Shown here in pieces: positions 16,895 through 26,670 of a stretch of DNA of 64,000 nt. The DNA is from an uncultured Clostridia bacterium. Lineage in GTDB: Bacteria > Bacillota > Clostridia > TANB77 > CAG-508. The notes beneath the pieces were generated by a model that did no database searches, had not been told where the DNA came from, and saw only the letters and a program-made list of their open reading frames with translations. Both the position numbers and the translations under genes were made by a program. The stretch is from positions 310,001 to 374,000 of the forward strand of contig CAQDYY010000001.1 of NCBI GenBank assembly GCA_948777935.1, written 5' to 3'. The number at the start of each line of letters is the position of its first letter. Position 1 is the stretch's first letter.

Positions 16895-17327
16895 ACAATG
16901 GTGTTCCATATTCAACCATATCTCCATCTTTTACTAAAATCTCTACAACCTTACCTGCATATTCAGATTCAATCTCATTCATTAGTTTCATAGCCTCTAT
17001 AATGCAAAGAACATCACCTTTTTTTACTTCTTTTCCTACTTCAACATAAGCTTCAGCTGTTGGAGATGGCTTTATATAAAAAGTCCCAACCATTGGAGAT
17101 TTTACAATGTTTCCACTTTCTTCTTTTTCATCTTGTTTTATTTCTGCTTGAGGGTGATTACTAATCGCCCCTACACTATTTGTTTCCATTGTTTGACAAT
17201 TACTAATTGCCTCTACGTTTTCTTTTTTCATGCTGATTTTAGTACCATCTGAAAAATCAATATTAATTTCTGTTAATTTTGAACTTCCCATATCTTCCAT
17301 TAATTGTTTTATTTTCTCATATTCCAC
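16869..17327 (-). CDS. accB: Biotin carboxyl carrier protein of acetyl-CoA carboxylase
   Basis: About 152 residues from GTG, which is 7 bases after GGAGG; an ATG five codons earlier overlaps that ribosome site. N-terminal helix YEKIKQLMEDMG, a variable linker, then the biotinyl domain VKSPMVGTFYIKPSPTAEAY with biotinylation motif IEAMKLMNEIES. Overlaps the end of fabF. The last codons (LAVSEH-stop) are contributed by a palindromic repeat, so the native C-terminus may have been replaced. Confidence 0.93.
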   Translation of the reverse strand: MEYEKIKQLMEDMGSSKLTEINIDFSDGTKISMKKENVEAISNCQTMETNSVGAISNHPQAEIKQDEKEESGNIVKSPMVGTFYIKPSPTAEAYVEVGKEVKKGDVLCIIEAMKLMNEIESEYAGKVVEILVKDGDMVEYGTPLFKLAVSEH

Positions 17328-17329
17328 TG

Positions 17330-18568
17330 TTATTCCTCCCATTTTTTCATTATAATACTAGCATTATGTCCACCAAATCCTAATGAATTTGACATAGTAA
17401 TATTTAATTTTGCTTTTCTTGGCTCATTTGGAACAATGTCTAAATCACATTCTTCATCTTTTTCTTTGTAATTTATAGTTGGTGGAACTAATTCATTTTC
17501 CATTGCTTTTACACAAATAACTGCTTCTACTGCTCCTGCTGCTCCTAATAGATGACCAATATTACCTTTTGTAGAACTTACCATTACTGTATTACTTGCT
17601 TCGCCTAAGGCTGTTTTTATAGCCATTGTTTCTGTTAAATCGTTTAGGTGTGTTGATGTACCATGTGCATTTATATAATCTATATCTTTAGGCTCTATAT
17701 TTGCATCTTTTATAGCTCGTATCATTGCTTTTGCTCCACCTTCTCCATCTGGAGATGGCGATGTTATATGGTATGCATCTGTTGTGCTTCCAAAACCTAT
17801 AAGTTCTGCATATATATTAGCACCTCTTTTTTTAGCATGTTCTAATTCTTCAAGTACAAGTATTCCTGCACCTTCTCCCATTACAAAACCACTTCTTTCT
17901 TTATCAAAAGGAATGCTTGCTCTATTTTTATCTTCTACTGTACTTAATGCTTTCATATTTTCAAACCCTGCAATTCCAACAGAACATATTGATGCTTCTG
18001 TACCTCCTGATATAACTACATCTTCATACCCTTGTTTTATTGTTTTATATGCTTCTCCTATTGCATGTGTAGAAGAGGCACATGCAGTTACTATTGATAT
18101 TGATTCACCTTTAAAACCAAATTCTATTGCAATATTTCCAGCTGGCATATTTGCTATTGTCATTGGAATAAACATTGGAGATACTCTGTTATTCCCTTTT
18201 GCATAGTTTGTTTCGCATTGTTCTTGCATTGTTTTTAATCCTCCAATTCCTGAACTCACAAAAACACCAACTCTATCATAATCTGTATTTTCCTTTGTAA
18301 TTCCACTTTCTTTTACTGCTTCTCTTGCTGCTATTACTGCAAATTGTGAAGACCTATCAAACCTTTTTGCTTGTTTTGGTTCAAAGTAATCTAATGGATC
18401 ATAATTTTTTACTTCTGCATCTAATTTTGTTTTGAAATTACTATTATCAAATAATGAAATATTATCAATTCCACATTCTTTATTTTCTATTCCTTTCCAT
18501 GTTTCATTTACATTTTTTCCTATTGGAGTAATTGCTCCTAACCCTGTTATAACAACTCTTCTTTCCAT
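17330..18568 (-). CDS. fabF: 3-oxoacyl-ACP synthase II
   Basis: 412 residues. Condensing-enzyme triad: Cys in SIVTACASSTHAIGEAY, His in INAHGTSTHLNDLTE, and Lys/His in STKGNIGHLLGAAGAVEA. Elongates acyl-ACP with malonyl-ACP. No fabH or acpP is present in the window. Confidence 0.96.
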   Translation of the reverse strand: MERRVVITGLGAITPIGKNVNETWKGIENKECGIDNISLFDNSNFKTKLDAEVKNYDPLDYFEPKQAKRFDRSSQFAVIAAREAVKESGITKENTDYDRVGVFVSSGIGGLKTMQEQCETNYAKGNNRVSPMFIPMTIANMPAGNIAIEFGFKGESISIVTACASSTHAIGEAYKTIKQGYEDVVISGGTEASICSVGIAGFENMKALSTVEDKNRASIPFDKERSGFVMGEGAGILVLEELEHAKKRGANIYAELIGFGSTTDAYHITSPSPDGEGGAKAMIRAIKDANIEPKDIDYINAHGTSTHLNDLTETMAIKTALGEASNTVMVSSTKGNIGHLLGAAGAVEAVICVKAMENELVPPTINYKEKDEECDLDIVPNEPRKAKLNITMSNSLGFGGHNASIIMKKWEE

Positions 18569-18638
18569 ATTTTCAATCCTCTTTCTTAAATTTTTACTAT
18601 AATTTTTTGCAATCTAAACTACAAAATGTAGGATTGCA

Positions 18639-18842
18639 AGAACCCTCCGTCAGTGCTTCGCACTGCCAGCCACTGCATAAGATATCTGTAACGCTCACTA
18701 ACATTCGCTAACAGCTATCTTAACCTCCCTTAAATAAAGGAGGCTTTTCTCTACTCTTCAAAATTAGCTATACCAGTCTAAAAATTGTAGAGTAATGGCC
18801 CCTTTACTTAAGGGGGCTGTCGCGTTAGCGACTGGGGGTTCT
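18639..18842. repeat. MITE-like palindromic element, copy 2 with nested insertion
   Basis: Same ends and centre as the copy at 16183-16330, but with about 55 extra bases after GCACTGCCA that contain the hairpin repeat 18678-18722. Lies between fabG and fabF in the same orientation as copy 1. Confidence 0.8.
18678..18722. repeat. Nested hairpin repeat
   Basis: TAAGATA...CTGT...ACAG...TATCTTA; same family as 16853-16894, inserted into the MITE-like copy. Confidence 0.7.
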
Positions 18843-18866
18843 AAACCACATATCTATATGTACTTT

Positions 18867-19601
18867 TTACATTAGCATTCCGCCATCAACATTAATAACT
18901 TGCCCCGTAATGTATGAACTATCCTCACTTGCTAAAAATTTAACTACATTTGCAACGTCTTGTGGTGTTCCTATTCTCTTTAATGGAATGTTTTTTTCTA
19001 TATCTTGCTTAATTTCATCTTTTAATACATCTGTCATACCTGTTTCTATAAATCCTGGTGCTACTGCATTTACTAGTATATTTCTTGAAGCTACTTCTTT
19101 TGCGAGGCTTTTGGTAAATCCTATTATTCCAGCTTTTGAAGCTGCATAGTTTGTTTGTCCTGCATTACCAGATACACCTACAACAGATGATATGTTTATA
19201 ATTTTTCCAAAACGGGCTTTTAACATATGGCTAATTACATTTTTAGTTATATTAAATGTTCCTACTAAGTTTGTATCTATAACACTTTCAAAATCTTCTT
19301 TTTTCATTCTCATTATTAATGTATCTCTTGTAATTCCTGCATTATTTACTAACACATCAATTTTACCAAATTCTTTTATAACTTCTTCTACAAATTTCTC
19401 ACAGTCTTCAAAAATTGCTACATCTCCCTTAACTGCTAAGCATTTTACATTGTTTTTTTCTATTTCTTCTTTTGTATTTTTTAAGTCATCATTTTCAGTT
19501 CTATAATTTATTGCAATATCATAGCCATTCTTTGCTAAAGTTATAGCTATTTGTTTTCCAATTCCTCTTGTAGCCCCTGTAATTAAAGCAACTTTACTCA
19601 T
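18867..19601 (-). CDS. fabG: 3-oxoacyl-ACP reductase
   Basis: About 244 residues from an ATG 9 bases after GGAGG. NADPH-binding GATRGIGKQIAITLA, VNNAGITRD, catalytic Ser in NISSVVG and Tyr/Lys in TNYAASKAGIIGFTKS. Ends ITGQVINVDGGMLM. The start overlaps the end of fabD, indicating coupled translation. Confidence 0.95.
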   Translation of the reverse strand: MSKVALITGATRGIGKQIAITLAKNGYDIAINYRTENDDLKNTKEEIEKNNVKCLAVKGDVAIFEDCEKFVEEVIKEFGKIDVLVNNAGITRDTLIMRMKKEDFESVIDTNLVGTFNITKNVISHMLKARFGKIINISSVVGVSGNAGQTNYAASKAGIIGFTKSLAKEVASRNILVNAVAPGFIETGMTDVLKDEIKQDIEKNIPLKRIGTPQDVANVVKFLASEDSSYITGQVINVDGGMLM

Positions 19602-19602
19602 T

Positions 19603-20541
19603 TTATTTTCCTCCAATTTCTTTTATTGTATCTTTTAAGGTTTGAACATCATTTATGTTTAATATTGTTATTTCTTTATCTGTTGGCGTTCTTTTTACAA
19701 AACCAGATAATGTTTTTCCTGGCCCTATTTCTATAAATGTGTCTATTCCATTATCTAACATGGTTCTAATTGTTTTTGAAAACCTAACTGGATTTATTAT
19801 ATGTCTTGCTAAAATATCTTTTACATTGTCTGTATCTTTGTAGAATTCTCCATCTATGTTCTTTATCACTTTAGTTTCAAATTTATTAATTGTAATATTC
19901 TCCAGCTCTTTTCTTAAAGCTTCAGCACTTTCTTTTAGTTTTTCAGTATGAAATGGACCTGCCGTTTTTAGAACTCTTACTTTTTTTGCTCCCATTTCTT
20001 TTGCAATTTTTTCTGCTTCTTCAATGCCTTGTTTTTCTCCAGAAATTGCAACTTGACCTTCTGTGTTATAATTTGCAGGAACTACAAAACCTGTTTTTAC
20101 CTTTTTACAAACCTCTTCTACTTTTTCATCTGAAAGCCCCATAATTGCTGCCATTTGCCATTCGCCTTTAGGAAGTAGATTTTGCATGTATTCTCCTCTT
20201 TTTTTAACAATTTGTATTCCTTCTTCAAATGAAAGTGCATTACTATTTATTAATGCTGTGTATTCTCCTAAACTTAGACCTGCTGAAATTTCAGCTTTTA
20301 TTCCATTTTGTTTTAGAATTTCTAATATTGCTAAACTTTCTGTAAGTATTGCAAGTTGAGTATATTTAGTTTGGTTTAATGTTTCTTCTTCTCCTTCAAA
20401 TGATATTTTAGCTATATCTATTCCTGTTATATTTTTAACTTCATCATATATTTTTCTTGCTTGTTCATATTCTTCATATATGTCTTTTCCCATTCCTACA
20501 CTTTGAGAACCTTGACCAGGAAATAAAAATCCTATTTTCAT
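19603..20541 (-). CDS. fabD: Malonyl-CoA:ACP transacylase
   Basis: About 312 residues. FLFPGQGSQSVGMGKDIYEE at the start, nucleophile Ser in SAGLSLGEYTAL, and His in TAGPFHTEKL. Loads malonyl groups onto ACP. Overlaps the stop of birA by a few bases. Confidence 0.95.
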   Translation of the reverse strand: MKIGFLFPGQGSQSVGMGKDIYEEYEQARKIYDEVKNITGIDIAKISFEGEEETLNQTKYTQLAILTESLAILEILKQNGIKAEISAGLSLGEYTALINSNALSFEEGIQIVKKRGEYMQNLLPKGEWQMAAIMGLSDEKVEEVCKKVKTGFVVPANYNTEGQVAISGEKQGIEEAEKIAKEMGAKKVRVLKTAGPFHTEKLKESAEALRKELENITINKFETKVIKNIDGEFYKDTDNVKDILARHIINPVRFSKTIRTMLDNGIDTFIEIGPGKTLSGFVKRTPTDKEITILNINDVQTLKDTIKEIGGK

Positions 20542-20542
20542 T

Positions 20543-21121
20543 CTAATTACCAATCCTTTCTATTATTATCTTTTCAAATACATTACAAAATTCTACTATA
20601 AACTGCTTTACATCTACGTCTATACCAAATTCCTTTTTTATTGATGTTGCTATGTTTTTTATATCCTCTGTGAAGTTTTCTTTTACAGTATTTATTCCTA
20701 TTCCAATTACTAAGTATTTTACTTTTTCACAAATCACTCTCGTCTGGGTTAAAATTCCTCCTATTTTTTTATTGTTATATACAATGTCATTTGGCTCTTT
20801 TATATTTAAAGTAATACCATATTGCCTTTTTAAAATATTTACTATTATATTTGCAATTTCTTTTGTTAATCCATCTAAGTTTTCAATATTACAATCTGGT
20901 TGTATAAAAAACGAAAATGCAATATTTCCTTTCTCATCTGTATGCCAAACTCTCCCATGAGTTCCTATCCCTTTATTTTGTATATCTGTAAATATTAAAG
21001 TACCATTTGTAATATTTCCTTTATCTACTAATCTCCATATTTCGGCTTGTGTTGAATCTATTTCACTATAGTAAATTGTATTTCTTCCTAAAAATTTAGT
21101 TTTTAAGTTTTCTAATTGCAT
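20543..21121 (-). CDS. birA: Biotin--[acetyl-CoA-carboxylase] ligase (monofunctional)
   Basis: 192 residues, catalytic domain only: YYSEIDSTQAEIWRL, GIGTHGRVWHTDEKGNIAFS (the RGR-like GTHGRVW biotinyl-AMP loop) and KEPNDIVYNNKKIGGILTQT. There is no N-terminal DNA-binding domain, so it cannot repress biotin genes as bifunctional BirA does. Placed in the operon of its substrate AccB. Confidence 0.93.
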   Translation of the reverse strand: MQLENLKTKFLGRNTIYYSEIDSTQAEIWRLVDKGNITNGTLIFTDIQNKGIGTHGRVWHTDEKGNIAFSFFIQPDCNIENLDGLTKEIANIIVNILKRQYGITLNIKEPNDIVYNNKKIGGILTQTRVICEKVKYLVIGIGINTVKENFTEDIKNIATSIKKEFGIDVDVKQFIVEFCNVFEKIIIERIGN

Positions 21122-22808
21122 CTAAGTTTTCCTGCCTTTTTATCTTATTTGTTGTTGTTCTAATAAGTGGCTCTTCTGTAAGTATAATTCCTCTTATTGC
21201 TTTATAATGTGGCATTGTTTGGTTAATTTCTTTAATCTTCTTTGATATAACATCATGTATTTGTTCATCTGTTTCTACTTTATAAACATCTTTTATAATT
21301 TCTTTATCAAATACAATTTTTGCATTTATTTTTATATCATTCTCATCATCTGATTGCTCTTTTCCAAATATGAATGATTCTTTTACACCTTCTATTTTAT
21401 TTACTAGGCTTTCCATTTCTTCTGGGAAGATATTTTTACCATTTTTTAAAACAATTACACTTTTCTTTCTTCCACAAATATATATGTATCCTTCTTCATC
21501 AATATAAGCTAAATCACCTGTAGCAAACCACCCCTCATCTAACGCTTCATTATTGTCACTCTCATAATAGCCTAACATTACACTATCACCTTTAACTACT
21601 AATTCTCCAATTCCTTCACTGTTTATATCTATAAGTTTTGCTTCTATGCTTGGAACTGTTTTTCCAATTGAACCTACTTTATAATACTTATTTGTTCCAA
21701 CTGCTACAACTGGTGATGTTTCGGTTAATCCATATCCTTGAACTAGATTTAATCCTAATAATCTGTATTTTTCTTCTATTGTTTTATCTAATGCTGCTGC
21801 TCCACTTATAAATAGCTTTATTTTTCCACCTAACATATCATGAATTTCTTTAAATACTTCTTTTTTTGTTTCCATAGAAGAATCTCTATATTTCTCTTCA
21901 TTTTCTAATATTTCTTTAAGTTTTCCTTGTTTTTCTAATTGCTTTCTAATCATCATAAAAATTCTTTCATATATTGCTGGAACACATGCCATAATGCTTA
22001 CGTTATATTCATTTAAGTTTTCCACTATATGCCTTAGTCCATCACAAAACACAGTGCTTGCTCCTTTATATAGTGAAAACAGAAATCCTACTGTACATTC
22101 AAATACATGGTGTAATGGTAAAATTGAAAGAAATGTATCTTCTTTCGTTACATCTAAAATGCTTCCTAGGTCCATTAAATTTGTACAAATGTTTTTATGT
22201 GAAAGTGCTACTATTTTGGATTTTGATGTTGTTCCTGATGTAAATAGCATAATGCTCATTTCTTCTTTGTTAATTTTTGCATCTAAAAATTCTCTATTGC
22301 CTTCTTGTATTAGTCTTTTTCCTGTTTGTATTAGTTCTTTTTGTGAATATATACCTTCTCCATGCCTCTCACTATCCATAGATATTAAGTGTTTCAGCTT
22401 GTTTTTATCACTATATCTAATTTTTTCAATCATCCCAGCATGTTTATTTGTATAAAATATAGCTTCTACACCTGATCTTTCTATTACAAGTTCTAGTTCA
22501 TTTTCCGGTAGCAATTTATCTAATGGTACAACCACTCCTGTACCACACACAACTGATAAATACGCTATTTCCCATTCGTAACTGTTTTCTCCAATAACTG
22601 CTATCCTTTTTCCTTTTAGCCCTAGGTTTATTAATGCAGTTCCTAAATTGTTTATCATATCTCGTACTTCTCTATGTGTAAAAGTTTGATATTTTCCTTC
22701 ATCTAGCTTTATTTTATATGCTAACCTATCTGCATATAGTTTTCCTGTTTTATTTAACATATCTTTTAAATCTATAATTTCTAAATAATCATATAATCTA
22801 TTACTCAT
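21096..22808 (-). CDS. AMP-dependent acyl-CoA/acyl-ACP synthetase
   Basis: About 570 residues from an ATG 5 bases after AGGAGG. ANL-superfamily motifs: P-loop LFTSGTTSKSKIVALSHKNI, VQGYGLTETSPVV, WFATGDLAYIDEEG, and hinge/lysine region YICGRKKSVIVLKNGKNIFP. Activates fatty acids with ATP. Heads the fatty-acid operon, so it may feed exogenous fatty acids into the cycle. Ends with a 26-base overlap into birA. Confidence 0.88.
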   Translation of the reverse strand: MSNRLYDYLEIIDLKDMLNKTGKLYADRLAYKIKLDEGKYQTFTHREVRDMINNLGTALINLGLKGKRIAVIGENSYEWEIAYLSVVCGTGVVVPLDKLLPENELELVIERSGVEAIFYTNKHAGMIEKIRYSDKNKLKHLISMDSERHGEGIYSQKELIQTGKRLIQEGNREFLDAKINKEEMSIMLFTSGTTSKSKIVALSHKNICTNLMDLGSILDVTKEDTFLSILPLHHVFECTVGFLFSLYKGASTVFCDGLRHIVENLNEYNVSIMACVPAIYERIFMMIRKQLEKQGKLKEILENEEKYRDSSMETKKEVFKEIHDMLGGKIKLFISGAAALDKTIEEKYRLLGLNLVQGYGLTETSPVVAVGTNKYYKVGSIGKTVPSIEAKLIDINSEGIGELVVKGDSVMLGYYESDNNEALDEGWFATGDLAYIDEEGYIYICGRKKSVIVLKNGKNIFPEEMESLVNKIEGVKESFIFGKEQSDDENDIKINAKIVFDKEIIKDVYKVETDEQIHDVISKKIKEINQTMPHYKAIRGIILTEEPLIRTTTNKIKRQENLDAIRKLKN

Positions 22809-23022
22809 TTTTCCTCCTGCATTTTTATTTTTACCTATCTTATATATCATAATATTATATAAACGTCTTTAGACTGGTAGGTCAGTATAATGTATTTTCA
22901 ATAGTTTTTGGGAAGAACAAATTGGAAAGTCATTAAATTAGCATAATTTTAACTTTTCTCTTTGGCTTTTAAGTAAATTTGTTCTTGTGCGAAATTTTTG
23001 TTAAAAAATTTCTGTACAATTA

Positions 23023-23067
23023 AGTTTTATATAATAGGAAAGTATGACTTTCCTATTATATAAAACT
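23023..23067. terminator. Perfect 21-bp hairpin downstream of the ABC pair
   Basis: Arms 23023-23043 and 23047-23067 (AGTTTTATATAATAGGAAAG plus one base, and its complement) are perfect around a 3-base loop. A half of it (ACTTTCCTAT) recurs at 43807 and 56652. Confidence 0.65.
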
Positions 23068-23086
23068 ATCCACCATATAGGTGGAT
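23068..23086 (-). terminator. Short hairpin after the ABC exporter gene
   Basis: ATCCACC/GGTGGAT arms with a 5-base loop; on the minus strand AGTTTTAT follows. Lies just below the stop codon of the gene at 23097. Confidence 0.5.
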
Positions 23087-23096
23087 GATTTTTAAG

Positions 23097-24824
23097 TTAT
23101 ATATTATGACTATTAACTAGTTTATAATATTCGCCTTTTTTATCTATTAGTTCCTCATGATTCCCTTGTTCTATTATTCTTCCATTCGCCATTAAAATTA
23201 TCTTATTACAAGATTTCACTGTTGATAATCTATGTGCAATAATAATAGCCATTTTATCTTTTGTAACTTCCTTTATTGCATTATTTACTAACTCTTCTGA
23301 TTTATAGCTTAATGCTGATGTTACTTCATCTAAAATAATAATATCACAATTCATAGCCATTACTCTTGCAAAATTTATCATCTGCTTTTCTCCTGTTGAC
23401 AGTATATCCGGATTACTACTTATATCTGTATTATATCCATCTTTAAATTTCATTATTTTATCATGAAGTTTTAACTTTTTAAAAATACTCTTAATTTCCT
23501 CTTCTGTAATATCTTTATTAACATATCTTATATTATCTATTATTGTGCCTTTAAGTATGTATGTATCTTGCATTACATATCCTATCTTTTTCCTAATTGA
23601 CTCAATAGAATATTTTAGGTAATTTGTACCATTAATTTTTATTTCTCCCTTTACAGGTTCATAGAACCTACAAAGTAAATTAGCAACTGTTGTCTTTCCA
23701 CTTCCTGTTCTCCCAACTAGGGCAATTTTCTGGTTCTTACTTAATTTAAAACTATATGTTTCTATATTTTTTTCATAACCTGTATATGAAAATTCTACAT
23801 TTGAAAATTCAATTGAATTTATATATTGTAGTTCTTCTCCCTCTTCTATTTTCTCAATATTTTCTAACTTCAAAAAGTTTAAAACTTTCGAAAATGATAT
23901 AAATGAATTGTTGAAGTTATTTAAATGCCTTATAAACCATTTGAAATTAAAATTTAAAAATCCATTAAACTCCATTAATAGCATAATTTCTACATATGCC
24001 ATCACTCCTGTTGCTACTTTAATTCCTCCAAAGTAAATTATTACTATTGTAGATAATGATACAATAAATGCAAATAGGTTATTATATATTGATACATTTC
24101 TCTCTAATTTGTTATTTAATATTTCATAGTCTTTTAAGAGATTTTGTAATTCCTCTTCCTTTTTTTGTATAATATTTAAAATTTTTATTGTTAAAAACCC
24201 TTGTATTCCTTCATTTACTTTACTATATATTTCAATATTTACTTTTCTTATATTTTTTATTAAGTCTATTGTTTTTTTATTAAAATATATTGTAACTATA
24301 TACCCTATTATATATAGAAATAAAATAATTAATGTTATGTTTATATCTATAAACAATAGAAATATCGAATATATTATAAACCTTACTATTCCCATAAAAA
24401 TCATTTCAGTTATTATATCTGCAAACATCCTTCCAGCTTCATTAACATCTGAATTTAAAAACTGTAATATTACTCCTGTATCATTTTCATCATAAAATTT
24501 AGTTTTTATATCTTGCATTTTGTTAAACACTTTTTGTCTTAAATCTCTTGCTATTTTCCTCTCTAATATTGATCTCATATTACAATGTTTTAAAGTAGCA
24601 TAGCATGATATTAATAAAAATATCGTATAAATAATACACCACATTATTAATGCTTGTACATTCTTTTGTGGGATACTAAAATCTATTATTTGCCTTGTTA
24701 TATATGGTATAGCTATTATATCTACTATTGCAGCTGTTATTATAATGGTAAATAGAATTATAAATTGCTTATGATATCCTGAAAATTTATACATTTCTTT
24801 TATCTGTTTAACTTTTTCTTTCAT
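23097..24824 (-). CDS. ABC transporter, permease-ATPase fusion (exporter half 2)
   Basis: 575 residues. Six membrane helices in ~1-320, then an ATPase domain: Walker A VGRTGSGKTTVANLL, signature ILSTGEKQMINFARVM (LSTGE rather than LSGGQ), Walker B CDIIILDEVTSAL, and switch IIAHRLSTVKSC. Ends 8 bases after the partner gene begins downstream of it, forming a heterodimeric exporter with the protein at 24833-26573. Substrate unknown. Confidence 0.9.
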   Translation of the reverse strand: MKEKVKQIKEMYKFSGYHKQFIILFTIIITAAIVDIIAIPYITRQIIDFSIPQKNVQALIMWCIIYTIFLLISCYATLKHCNMRSILERKIARDLRQKVFNKMQDIKTKFYDENDTGVILQFLNSDVNEAGRMFADIITEMIFMGIVRFIIYSIFLLFIDINITLIILFLYIIGYIVTIYFNKKTIDLIKNIRKVNIEIYSKVNEGIQGFLTIKILNIIQKKEEELQNLLKDYEILNNKLERNVSIYNNLFAFIVSLSTIVIIYFGGIKVATGVMAYVEIMLLMEFNGFLNFNFKWFIRHLNNFNNSFISFSKVLNFLKLENIEKIEEGEELQYINSIEFSNVEFSYTGYEKNIETYSFKLSKNQKIALVGRTGSGKTTVANLLCRFYEPVKGEIKINGTNYLKYSIESIRKKIGYVMQDTYILKGTIIDNIRYVNKDITEEEIKSIFKKLKLHDKIMKFKDGYNTDISSNPDILSTGEKQMINFARVMAMNCDIIILDEVTSALSYKSEELVNNAIKEVTKDKMAIIIAHRLSTVKSCNKIILMANGRIIEQGNHEELIDKKGEYYKLVNSHNI

Positions 24825-24832
24825 TTTTCACC

Positions 24833-26573
24833 TTATATTACATCTTTATTTATTTCTAATAGTTTTCTATAATTTTCATTTTTACTTATTAATCCACTAT
24901 GTATTCCTTTTGTAGTTGTTTTCCCATCTATATAAATTATGCTACTTACATAGTTTAAAATTTGTAAATCATTACTAACAAATATTATTGTTTTATCACT
25001 ATAATTTCCTGTTAAGTTTGATAGTATATTAGCTCTTGTTTTATTATCTAGCTTATTTAGTCCTTCATCTAATACAAGTATTGGCTTATCACTTACCAAA
25101 CTTCTTGCTAAACATATTCTTTGCTTTTGTCCTCCTGATAATTTTATTCCTTTTTCTCCTATTTGTGTATTGTATCCTTCTTTAAACTCATTAATATCAT
25201 CTTTTATGTCACAATCTAGTAGTACTTGTTCCAATACTTCTTGTTTAATATCCTTATCTAATTCTATATTTTGTAATATACTTCCTGAAAACATATAATC
25301 TTCTAACACTAATTCTACATATTTTCTAATGTTTTCTTTATTAAGTCTTTTTATATTATGATTATTTATGTATATATTGCCATCATACTTATAGAATCCT
25401 AAAATAGTTTTAGCCAATATGCTTTTTCCACTTCCGTTTTCTCCAATAATAGCAACTTTTTCGCCTTTGCTTATTATAAAATTAATATCTTTTAATATAA
25501 TTTGATTATTTATATATATTGTAACATTACTAAATATTATTTCTCCATTTAAATCGTATAACTCATTTTCTCTGCTTTCTTCCTTTAATTTTAACAATTG
25601 GTTTATCTTTTTAGTTACTATTTGAAAATCGTCAATAGTATCTAAATTATCTCCAAATGAATATATACAATCAAATATTCTTTCTGCAAGACTATGCAAA
25701 GCAACTAATGTTCCCATTGTCATTTTCCCATTTATTATAGCAATTCCTCCTAATGCATATATTATAGGTGTTTTTAAATAGGTTATATGTTCAAGTATAA
25801 TATCATAAAATAATACTAATTTTATAAATTTAATCTCTTTTTCTGAACGTGCATTATTTAATGTTTTATAATTTTCTTTTTCTTCTTTTTGTTTGTTAAA
25901 CATTCGTATAAACTTAAAGTTATTTGCATTATTAATTGTTGCATTTAGTAATTTTTTTCTTTGTATAATCATATTATCTATACTTATGCCTAATTTTTTA
26001 TAATACCATAATGAAAATAAAAGCATTACAATTATGCTAAAAAAGATGTATAGCGAAACTTCTAAATTTAATGTTATACCTTCTATTATAGTTAATATAC
26101 TTAAGAACAATATATCTAGTATTACATTAAATTGGCTATTAAAAAATTTCGAATATACATCTGCATCTTCATTTATTCTTTGCATTATTTCTGCTTTGTC
26201 ATATGAATTATAACTATCATATTCTAAGTTTAACATGTGTTTATATAAGGCATTTTTTATATTTGTATTTACCTTTAATTTGAATCTAGTAGTAACTCTG
26301 TCTCTAAAATAGTTAAATAGTTTTTCAAATATGCTTAATATAACTATTATAGCTACAATAGTTAATAGATCATATATATAATTATGTTTTAGAATTGCAT
26401 TTAGATATCCGCGGAATATCATTGTATTTATTAAATAGGACACCATCTATTGCATATTTTACATTCATTGCTATTAAAAATGTTAAATAAGAAATGCTTA
26501 GACTTAATACTACTAATAATGCCATATACATTTTTGTATTTGCTAGTGCTATTTTTACTATATTTTTTTTCAT
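24833..26573 (-). CDS. ABC transporter, permease-ATPase fusion (exporter half 1), with a +1 frameshift site
   Basis: 579 residues when read as 26573-26412 plus 26410-24833, matching its 575-residue partner. The first segment is the N-terminal tail and first helix (MKKNIVKIALANTKMYMALL). The frame changes at GAT ATT CCG C|GGA TAT CTA, giving DIP-GYLNAILKH. ATPase domain: Walker A IGENGSGKSILAKTIL, signature KLSGGQKQRICLARSL, Walker B PILVLDEGLNKLD. The usual switch His (SHR) is replaced by IFVSNDLQIL, so this half may be catalytically weak, as in asymmetric heterodimeric exporters. ATG at 26573 preferred to a GTG seven codons earlier. Confidence 0.87.
26408..26411 (-). other. +1 frameshift site, ABC exporter half 1 (CGGA)
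   Basis: Minus strand ..ATT CCG C|GGA TAT.. Skipping the C at 26411 joins two frames that together give one normal-length exporter. Zero frame stops within about ten codons after CGG. Confidence 0.9.
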
Positions 26574-26670
26574 ATTATTACCTAATAAAAACACCTCCGC
26601 ACTAAATATATATTATTATATACTTTATGGAGATGTTTTTATTAACTTTTTTGGTTTCACTTTTATTAAC

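Noticed and set aside
22862..22890. ACTGGTAGGTCAGT upstream of the fatty-acid operon as a FapR/FabT operator
   Set aside because: Only four-base arms and no match to the known consensus sites.
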